DNA of 64,000 bases, taken from NCBI GenBank assembly GCA_028554795.2, contig CM068839.1, positions 16,500,720 to 16,564,719 of the forward strand. Direction: 5' to 3'. The translations under genes were made by a program, and so were the position numbers. Under the pieces are notes generated by a model. That model was not told where the DNA came from. It searched no databases and worked only from the letters and a program-made list of their open reading frames with translations. The stretch comes from Sinohyriopsis cumingii (lineage: Eukaryota; Mollusca; Bivalvia; Unionida; Unionidae). Positions 59,701 to 64,000 of the stretch are shown here, piece by piece; within the stretch, counting starts at the first letter, position 1; the number at the start of each line of letters is the position of its first letter.

Positions 59701-59732
59701 AGTGGACAGTTTGCATTTTAGAAATCATACAG
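44121..59732 (+). CDS. KDZ (Kyakuja-Dileera-Zisupton) transposase-like gene, multi-exon, partial at both ends
   Basis: Eleven exons with GT/AG borders were placed: 44121-44333, 44653-44805, 45443-45581, 46298-46399, 52994-53037, 53722-54139, 54976-55111, 56383-56676, 57501-58162, 59114-59197 and 59610-59732. All phases agree and no stop interrupts the joined frame (about 790 codons). Order of features: a basic Gly/Lys segment, a SWIM-type finger (CTC...CIH) split by an intron, paired-Cys segments (CLTC, CDVC, CMEC), then the transposase core. That core has FVCPHCG followed by VMDATS (first catalytic Asp, 56573), a long helical insert, VFTLFCPHGICYGFQVM, and LVVYDNACSLHVYSLNRDP (second Asp, 59630). 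The catalytic Glu would lie right of the window. KDZ enzymes are DDE/RNase H-fold transposases; vertebrate HMGXB3 may be related (from memory). It could be an intron-rich transposon or a domesticated host gene. The absence of coding lesions favours function or youth. Confidence 0.8.
44653..44805 (+). CDS. KDZ-like gene exon b
   Basis: 51 codons, phase 0 to 0, acceptor attgcag, donor gtaaat. Encodes a short charged segment ending DFDKDRMALK, which joins TGKFFFATRRGMS in the next exon. Confidence 0.75.
45443..45581 (+). CDS. KDZ-like gene exon c, first half of a SWIM-type finger
   Basis: 139 bp, phase 0 to 1. Contains WIYKCTCD; the Cys codons at 45512 and 45518 form the CxC half of the finger. 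The CxH half is in the next exon. Confidence 0.78.
46298..46399 (+). CDS. KDZ-like gene exon d, second half of the SWIM-type finger
   Basis: 102 bp, phase 1 to 1, acceptor atttcag. Encodes DFMRRVPGCIHVSTL with CxH at 46321-46329, completing CxC-x(n)-CxH. The following intron holds a SINE fragment and copy F. Confidence 0.78.
46718..46860 (+). mobile_element. SINE fragment (mollusc-type, 3' part)
   Basis: Contains ccggggttttccgggttc, a tactggccgccatgtata core and the 3' end gaaaaatggcgttaaacccc, followed by a (CAA)n tail. From memory this is the conserved core and tail of a widespread bivalve SINE. The tRNA-like head is missing or unrecognisable. Confidence 0.7.
47449..51129 (-). pseudogene. 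ORF2 of copy F, one stop codon from intact
   Basis: 1227 codons. Codon 11 is TGA (51097-51099) where D and G have CGA or AGA (Arg in NCRGL); all the rest is open. Domains in order: EEP endonuclease (about residues 1-225; LQET, LLGDFNAHN, CIDLTIC, SSDHFP), reverse transcriptase (NYRPIALTSC, FFDLEKAYD, MGVPQGSIL, YVDD at residues 667-670), RNase H (YTDGSKD with Asp near 967, TAEIRAIDLALQ, FSDSLSVLQS, GNEKADRAAK) and a C-terminal CCHC (residues 1169-1185). This set is typical of the I group. The first in-frame start after the stop would lack the endonuclease N-terminus. Confidence 0.94.
51192..52361 (-). pseudogene. ORF1 of copy F with one in-frame TAG
   Basis: 390 codons; starts MDISKKNQNKRTKT. 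Three zinc knuckles (CYKCQKYGHHEDRC, CGRCGENSDQEADC, CVNCGKEHHANSKDC; the second lacks the usual His). TAG at codon 244 (GAG in A and G), then open to the stop after VHPPEK. The truncated 243-residue product would keep all three knuckles and lose only the Pro/Ser/Thr-rich tail, so partial function is conceivable. Confidence 0.92.
52362..52914 (-). promoter_or_regulatory. Structured 5' UTR of copy F
   Basis: 553 bp. The three-part stem is at 52839-52876, identical in sequence to D and G. A likely internal promoter, inferred from the family. Confidence 0.7.
52994..53037 (+). CDS. KDZ-like gene exon e (44 bp)
   Basis: Phase 1 to 0; acidic DDNEEDTNECDTYAD. Very short exon with good acceptor and gtaagt donor. 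Duplicate at 25203. Confidence 0.75.
53646..53701. repeat. (TA)n microsatellite in a KDZ-like gene intron
   Basis: Lies 20 bp before the acceptor of exon f, where a polypyrimidine tract is normally needed. Sister tract at 25853. Confidence 0.95.
53722..54139 (+). CDS. KDZ-like gene exon f (cysteine-pair segment)
   Basis: 418 bp, phase 0 to 1. Encodes KIIEVRKGLFCIVIEHCHGVIDI with the pairs CLTC and CDVC, probably zinc-binding. KDZ proteins carry cysteine clusters upstream of the core. The acceptor reads ttttgatag, weaker than the duplicate's tttcatag. Confidence 0.78.
54140..54975. other. KDZ-like gene intron
   Basis: Homologous to 26346-27106 up to about 54899, where the D-block duplication ends. 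No other feature seen. Confidence 0.7.
54976..55111 (+). CDS. KDZ-like gene exon g
   Basis: 136 bp, phase 1 to 2. Encodes IFSKTCMECEKTFHLDG and CHEVLRRFMYYFLTGK. Adds a CxxC pair and leads into the transposase core. Confidence 0.75.
55569..55880 (+). mobile_element. tRNA-derived SINE, complete-looking
   Basis: The tRNA-like head has an A box (tggcctagtcgttagag, from 55575) and a B-box-like gtcgtattattgatccc. A core with gctgcctcgcttggctcagc and gacagcactataaa follows, then the 3' end gttaaagcaacattaaaaatcc and a (CA)n tail at 55859-55878. From memory the core matches SINEs of bivalves. Lies in a KDZ-like gene intron. Confidence 0.8.
56383..56676 (+). CDS. KDZ-like gene exon h, first catalytic Asp
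   Basis: 294 bp, phase 2 to 2. Encodes FTEYTVLCKMHTDAGHD, then FVCPHCGQDPDTAVMDATS. CPHC at 56534-56545; the Asp at 56573 is the expected first catalytic residue of the KDZ RNase H fold. Confidence 0.8.
57501..58162 (+). CDS. KDZ-like gene exon i, helical insert
   Basis: 662 bp, phase 2 to 1. Mostly helical, Leu- and Lys-rich region (RTLFSRIVRSFLLDF...), ending PHLLPGVFTLFCPHG, a KDZ core motif that continues in the next exon as ICYGFQVM. Confidence 0.82.
58237..58859. mobile_element. piggyBac-type MITE with TTAA flanks
   Basis: TTAA at 58237-58240 and 58856-58859 flank a 615-bp element with perfect 13-bp terminal inverted repeats CACATTAACCCCT / AGGGGTTAATGTG. No transposase frame inside, so non-autonomous. 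TTAA duplication and a CAC-start terminus are hallmarks of piggyBac. Lies in the intron after exon i. Confidence 0.92.
59114..59197 (+). CDS. KDZ-like gene exon j
   Basis: 84 bp, phase 1 to 1. Encodes GICYGFQVMKVHESPDVPF and TLLRTRFRK, a conserved stretch just before the second catalytic Asp. Confidence 0.82.
59610..59732 (+). CDS. KDZ-like gene exon k, second catalytic Asp
   Basis: 123 bp, phase 1 to 1. Encodes APKLVVYDNACSLHVYSLN, then RDPVFFKDTSFRVDSLHF. YDxxC-type motif; Asp at 59630-59632. Donor gtacat. Copy G begins 138 bp into the following intron. Confidence 0.85.
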
Positions 59733-59870
59733 GTACATGTATTTAAATGAAGTTTTGTTTATTGAATTCCTATACAACATTCTGTGCTATCCATCCTGTT
59801 ATAGCGTTATTTTTATCTGTACATTGCAAACTACACTTCATACCAAAGACTTGGTATCAGCAGCTGTCAT

Positions 59871-60422
59871 CCCCTGCGGGTCCGGGGTTGTAGAATTGGC
59901 CCGACGTGCCTCGCTACGTGTCGTAAAAGGCGACTAAGTAGAGGCAACCTGTTTGCCGTGGGTTGCGTCCCGTGTCGGAGGAGGAAAGGATCCTGGTAGT
60001 TGAGCAGAGGCTTTCCCTGCAACACACTACTTTGGCCTCTATTTCTCTTAGACGGGTGGTCGGGATGGGCCCGGTTCCGACAAATCGGCTGGTCACGCCG
60101 AGCCCTAGGAGTTCTTGATTTGCTCTCTCACCTTCTTTATCTGTCTCCTTGTATCTCTCTTGATACCACCGTTGCCCCTAAATTCTCTTCCTTTATCTTT
60201 CCCTTTTCCAAGTCTTAGAAGACTTCCTAGAAGGCGGTGGCTTAACGGGTCAATCGGGGGGTAATTTTACCGACCTTAGAAATTGGCAACTTCAGGGTCA
60301 ATCAAAGGCAATTTTATCAACTGAGTATGGCATCTGTGTATCCCTGACACTTGAAAAGTGTCCCCTTGTTGGGCTTCTTGGTGGGTGGGGAGCACGGCTG
60401 CTGAATTTTTATTCAAGCCAAA
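59871..60422 (+). promoter_or_regulatory. Structured 5' UTR of copy G
   Basis: Terminal hairpin at 59871-59887. Three-part stem at 59908-59945 (GCCT/AGGC, CTAC/GTAG and GTCG/CGAC around the loop taaaagg). Likely holds the internal promoter. Conserved between G and the D/F lineage beyond the surrounding sequence. Confidence 0.7.
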
Positions 60423-61589
60423 ATGGAAAATCAAAAAAATCAAAATAAGCGTACCAAAACGGGAACTGACTCAGATGATGAACCATGTAGTGTGGAATCG
60501 TTTCTTCGCTTCATGGTCATCAAATCAAAAGATGAAACCAAACCCCTAGCCGCACTGTCGCCATTTATAATCGAAAAGACTATACTTGGATTAGTCGGCA
60601 AACCAAAAAGCGTTCAAAAGATTAAATCAGGTGGTCTGCTTGTGGAGTGCGAACGTAAAGCACACACTGAGAACATTAAAAAAATTAAGGTATTTCATGA
60701 CATCCCAGTGACTTGTTTCGCACACACATCTCTAAATACATCAAAAGGCGTCATTCGTTGCCGTGACTTGGCTGGAGTCAGCGACAAAGACATCGTAGAG
60801 GGGATGAAAAGTGAAGGTGTCACTGCAGTTCGTAGGATTCGTATCAAACGAAACAACGATCTGCAAGACACCAACACCATTATACTCACCTTCAACAGAC
60901 CAACGGTACCTAAAGTTGTCAAAGTTGGGTTCTTACAAGTTAGGGTTGAGGTATACATACCAAATCCCCTCCGATGTTACAAATGTCAAAAATACGGTCA
61001 TCATGAAGATCGCTGTTCCAGAAACCAAGTATGTGGACGATGTGGAGACCCTTCTCATCGGGAATCCGAGTGCAAAGCCACTCCGCATTGCGTCAACTGC
61101 GGCAAGGAACACCATGCAAATTCAAAAGATTGCGATATATGGAAACAGGAGAAGGAAATCCAAAGGATCAAATACACATCCAACATCCCGTATCCAGAGG
61201 CCAGGAAGCTTGTACAAACTAGAACATCACTCCCCGGCCCATCCTTCTCAACCATAGTAAAGAGCAATCAAAAAGCAACGAAAGACGCCCAAACCCAAAC
61301 AGACCCACCTGAATCTCCTTCCGTATCGAACATATCGCATTACAAACCCCCAAAAAACTCAACATCGACGCAAACAACGTTCAACAATCCTCCACCATCA
61401 AAATCACCAAACAGTAAGAAAAAGTCGACAGCAAATAGGCAGCAAAAAGGGTCTGATGACCCAATAAAACTGCACAATAGGTTTGGAGACTTTGAGGATA
61501 TGGATGCAGAAGAATCTGCTCCATGTCCTCAAGGTGGCTCCAGACCTAACAACAAAACATTCACCCCCGTACTTCCTCCAGATAAATAA
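60423..61589 (+). CDS. ORF1 of copy G: zinc-knuckle RNA-binding protein
   Basis: 388 residues, intact. A Lys/Asn-rich start (MENQKNQNKRTKT), then a conserved domain to about residue 180, then three zinc knuckles: CYKCQKYGHHEDRC (185-198), CGRCGDPSHRESEC (204-217) and CVNCGKEHHANSKDC (223-237). The Pro/Ser/Thr/Gln-rich tail contains KDAQTQTDPPES and ends in a block with NRQQKGSDDPIKLHNRFGD. In the I group, ORF1 proteins coat the element RNA and help integration. The codon that is TAG in D and F is GAG here. The ATG is the first in a frame aligned with D and F. Confidence 0.93.
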   Translation: MENQKNQNKRTKTGTDSDDEPCSVESFLRFMVIKSKDETKPLAALSPFIIEKTILGLVGKPKSVQKIKSGGLLVECERKAHTENIKKIKVFHDIPVTCFAHTSLNTSKGVIRCRDLAGVSDKDIVEGMKSEGVTAVRRIRIKRNNDLQDTNTIILTFNRPTVPKVVKVGFLQVRVEVYIPNPLRCYKCQKYGHHEDRCSRNQVCGRCGDPSHRESECKATPHCVNCGKEHHANSKDCDIWKQEKEIQRIKYTSNIPYPEARKLVQTRTSLPGPSFSTIVKSNQKATKDAQTQTDPPESPSVSNISHYKPPKNSTSTQTTFNNPPPSKSPNSKKKSTANRQQKGSDDPIKLHNRFGDFEDMDAEESAPCPQGGSRPNNKTFTPVLPPDK

Positions 61590-61651
61590 CCAAAGACATT
61601 GCCTCCGCGAAAGGTCTAACCTAGCTCCAGAATCTTCAATATAAACTTGTA

Positions 61652-64000
61652 ATGAAGAACACCATCATACAATGGAACTGTAGAGGACTTAAAGCCAACT
61701 ACAATGATATTCTTTTGCTCTTAAACGAACGTGATCCTGCAGTACTATGTCTTCAGGAAACATTTTTGAAAGATACAGATAACATCACACTTAAAAACTA
61801 CTCCCTTTTTAACAGCTACTCTCATAATGTTGACAGAGCCTCAGGAGGAGTCTCTGTTATTGTGAACAACAGAGCCCCTCATAGCGTTATCGCTCTAAAC
61901 ACAAATTTACAAGCCACTGCTGTGAGCGTCACTCTGCATCGGGTGATTACCTTTTGTTCTATCTACCTACCACCAAACACCAATTTAGTAACAAATGAAT
62001 TAGACGACCTTGTTCAACAACTCCCCGCACCCTTTATTCTACTCGGTGATTTTAATGCCCATAACATTTTATGGGGTTCAAATCACATAAGTGACAGAGG
62101 TCACAAAATAGAAGACTTCATTTCCAGACACGATTTGTGTCTATATAATACCAAATCACCGACATATTTACACCCAGGAACTGGTACATACACGTGTATT
62201 GATTTGACAATTTGTACCCCATCGCTGCTTTTGGACTATGAATGGAAGGTCGCTGATGACCTTCACAGCAGTGATCACTTTCCAATCTCTCTTAACAATA
62301 CCAACGTTACAATTGACGAAGTAGTTCCACATTGGAATTTAAAGAAGGCCGACTGGGCCAAATTTGAAACACTTTGTACAACTAGACTTAATAGGGATAC
62401 TGTCTTAAACGACAATAACCCTTTTCAATATTTTACTTCTGTTTTAATCGACAATGCAGAAGAATCCATTCCCAAGTCCTCACCAAACGGTAAAAAACTC
62501 TCAAAACCATGGTTCACAAAAGAATGTAAAGAGGCCATTAGACAATGCCGAGAAGCACTGAAAAATTTTAATAATCGTCCAACACCCGAAAATTTAACTC
62601 AGTACCGTATTGTTCCGGCCAATGCTCGCCGCACGATTAAACAAAGTAAAAGAACATCATGGAAAAAATATGTTTCAACTCTAAACTCTCGTTCCTCTAT
62701 AAAGAAAGTTTGGGACACGATCCGCAAAATCAATGGAAATAGGAAATACAATTCCTTTCGACATCTCAAAGTAAACAACAAGAATATCAATTCCAAACAT
62801 GACATTGTTAACATACTTGCTGATAGCTTCTCAAAAAATTCCTCATCCTCTAATTACTCAGAAGCATTCAGAAGATTAAAAACTCACAAAGAAAAGACAC
62901 GGTTGAAATTCACATCGAATAACTCAGAAAGTTATAATCAACCGTTCACAATGTATGAGCTGAAGGAATCTCTGAATAAGGCCCACGATACATCCACTGG
63001 GCCTGACGAAATACATTACCAGTTTTTGAAACACCTCCCAGAACCTTCATTAACAGCCCTTCTAGAAATTTTCAACAATTTATGGATTACTGGTAATGTA
63101 CCTAAAATCTGGAAAGAGGCAACAGTAATACCAGTTCCCAAACCCGGTAAAGATAGCGCAGATCCTAACAGCTATCGACCAATTGCACTCACAAGCTGTG
63201 TGTGCAAAACAATGGAACGAATGATCAATTCTCGGCTTGTCTGGTACTTGGAAACTAATAATTTAATATCTCCTTTCCAAAGTGGCTTTCGATATGGCCG
63301 GAGCACCAACGATCATCTGATTAGACTGGAAACATTTATTCGAGATGCATTTATCAAGAAAGAACACTTAGTAGCGGTTTTCTTTGATTTAGAAAAGGCC
63401 TATGACACGACATGGAAGTACGGGATACTAAATGACCTGCACGATCTAGGTCTAAAAGGCCGTCTGCCCTCTTTCATATCCAACTTTCTCTCCGACAGAG
63501 AATTCAAAGTACGAGTGGGCTCTACCCTCTCAGATCTGCACGAGCAAGAGATGGGTGTGCCCCAGGGCAGTATTTTATCTGTGACGCTCATTAACATCAA
63601 AATTAATAGCATCACCAAGTGTTTGACTCCTGGTGTGGATTGCTCGTTATACGTTGATGATTTTTTAATATGTTATCGGTCAAAGCACATGCATACAATT
63701 GAAAGACAACTGCAGCAAAATATAAACAAAATTCAAAATTGGGCCAATGCAAACGGTTTCAAATTCTCGAAATCAAAAACGGTATGCATGCATTTCTGTC
63801 AGTTACGAAAACATCATGATGAACCGAACCTCACGCTGGATGGAACACCTATTCCAGTTGTTGAGGAAACCAAATTTTTAGGTATAATCTTTGACAGAAA
63901 ACTGACCTTTATTGCACACCTAAAGAACTTAAAAGCTAAATGCTTAAAAGCACTTAACCTACTTAAAGTAGTAGCGCACACTGACTGGGGTGCTGATAGA
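61652..64000 (+). CDS. ORF2 of copy G: endonuclease-reverse transcriptase, open to window edge
   Basis: 783 codons without a stop, beginning MKNTIIQWNCRGLKANYND 62 nt after ORF1. EEP endonuclease: LQET, LLGDFNAHNILWG, CIDLTICTPS, SSDHFP. Reverse transcriptase: SYRPIALTSCVCK, QSGFRYGRSTNDH, FFDLEKAYD (motif A), MGVPQGSILS (motif B), YVDDFLICYR (motif C, Tyr at 63650, residue 667 as in F) and ETKFLGIIFDRKLTF (motif E region). RNase H and the C-terminal CCHC seen in F should follow beyond 64000. The protein nicks target DNA and copies the element RNA from the nick. All visible catalytic residues are present. Confidence 0.94.
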   Translation, partial: MKNTIIQWNCRGLKANYNDILLLLNERDPAVLCLQETFLKDTDNITLKNYSLFNSYSHNVDRASGGVSVIVNNRAPHSVIALNTNLQATAVSVTLHRVITFCSIYLPPNTNLVTNELDDLVQQLPAPFILLGDFNAHNILWGSNHISDRGHKIEDFISRHDLCLYNTKSPTYLHPGTGTYTCIDLTICTPSLLLDYEWKVADDLHSSDHFPISLNNTNVTIDEVVPHWNLKKADWAKFETLCTTRLNRDTVLNDNNPFQYFTSVLIDNAEESIPKSSPNGKKLSKPWFTKECKEAIRQCREALKNFNNRPTPENLTQYRIVPANARRTIKQSKRTSWKKYVSTLNSRSSIKKVWDTIRKINGNRKYNSFRHLKVNNKNINSKHDIVNILADSFSKNSSSSNYSEAFRRLKTHKEKTRLKFTSNNSESYNQPFTMYELKESLNKAHDTSTGPDEIHYQFLKHLPEPSLTALLEIFNNLWITGNVPKIWKEATVIPVPKPGKDSADPNSYRPIALTSCVCKTMERMINSRLVWYLETNNLISPFQSGFRYGRSTNDHLIRLETFIRDAFIKKEHLVAVFFDLEKAYDTTWKYGILNDLHDLGLKGRLPSFISNFLSDREFKVRVGSTLSDLHEQEMGVPQGSILSVTLINIKINSITKCLTPGVDCSLYVDDFLICYRSKHMHTIERQLQQNINKIQNWANANGFKFSKSKTVCMHFCQLRKHHDEPNLTLDGTPIPVVEETKFLGIIFDRKLTFIAHLKNLKAKCLKALNLLKVVAHTDWGADR

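Larger units (their letters stand above)
59871..64000 (+). mobile_element. I/Nimb-like non-LTR retrotransposon copy G, apparently intact, cut by window edge
   Basis: 5' end CCCCTGCGGG at 59871, then a 552-bp 5' UTR, intact ORF1, 62-nt gap and ORF2 open to 64000. It differs from D/F at many codons, so it is a separate lineage of the family. Inserted in sense orientation in a KDZ-like gene intron. The 3' end and target-site duplication lie outside. Confidence 0.95.

Overview
This is eukaryotic, animal DNA. It is AT-rich, has long introns with GT/AG splice sites, and is mostly transposable-element sequence. Two SINE-type repeats (46.72-46.86 kb and 55.57-55.88 kb) resemble, from memory, SINEs common in bivalve molluscs. 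A bivalve or close lophotrochozoan is therefore the best guess. I see no rRNA, tRNA, CRISPR or prokaryotic operon.

Layout. 0-1.5 kb: unassigned DNA with a direct repeat of period 600 bp. 1.5-11.5 kb: three copies (A, C, B) of one I/Nimb-like non-LTR retrotransposon family on the minus strand, nested inside each other, with target-site duplications that give the order A, then C, then B. 11.5-19.4 kb and 27.1-32.2 kb: an array of decayed, tandemly repeated pieces that look like Ty3-type LTR-retrotransposon Gag and leader sequence. 19.4-27.1 kb: a block made of retrotransposon copy D plus 2 kb of flank, duplicated from the 47.2-54.9 kb locus. 32.6-38.4 kb: a decayed Crypton-type tyrosine recombinase gene, with a likely LTR-like insertion in its last coding block, lying between two fragments of a P-loop GTPase gene and followed by a long hairpin. 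39.4-41.5 kb: 3' fragments of two I/Nimb-like copies and the C-terminal end of an unrelated non-LTR element. 41.5-44.1 kb: no gene seen, one degenerate minisatellite.

44.1-59.7 kb: a plus-strand gene of at least eleven exons encoding a KDZ (Kyakuja-Dileera-Zisupton) transposase-like protein with a SWIM-type zinc finger. Every exon-exon phase joins correctly. The gene continues past the right edge and probably starts left of the first exon I can place. Its introns hold two SINEs, a 615-bp piggyBac-type MITE with TTAA flanks, full-length copy F (antisense) and copy G (sense).

Retrotransposon biology. The I/Nimb-like family has a structured 5' UTR, an ORF1 with three CCHC zinc knuckles, a 62-nt gap, an ORF2 with endonuclease, reverse transcriptase, RNase H and a terminal CCHC, and a 3' UTR ending in a TGAT-type repeat. 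Copy F has one stop codon in each ORF. Copy G has an intact ORF1 and an ORF2 open to the window edge, so it is the best candidate for a competent member. The main novelty candidates are the D/F duplication whose left edge falls at the retrotransposon 3' tail, the KDZ-like gene, and the Crypton-like gene with its 710-bp insertion.
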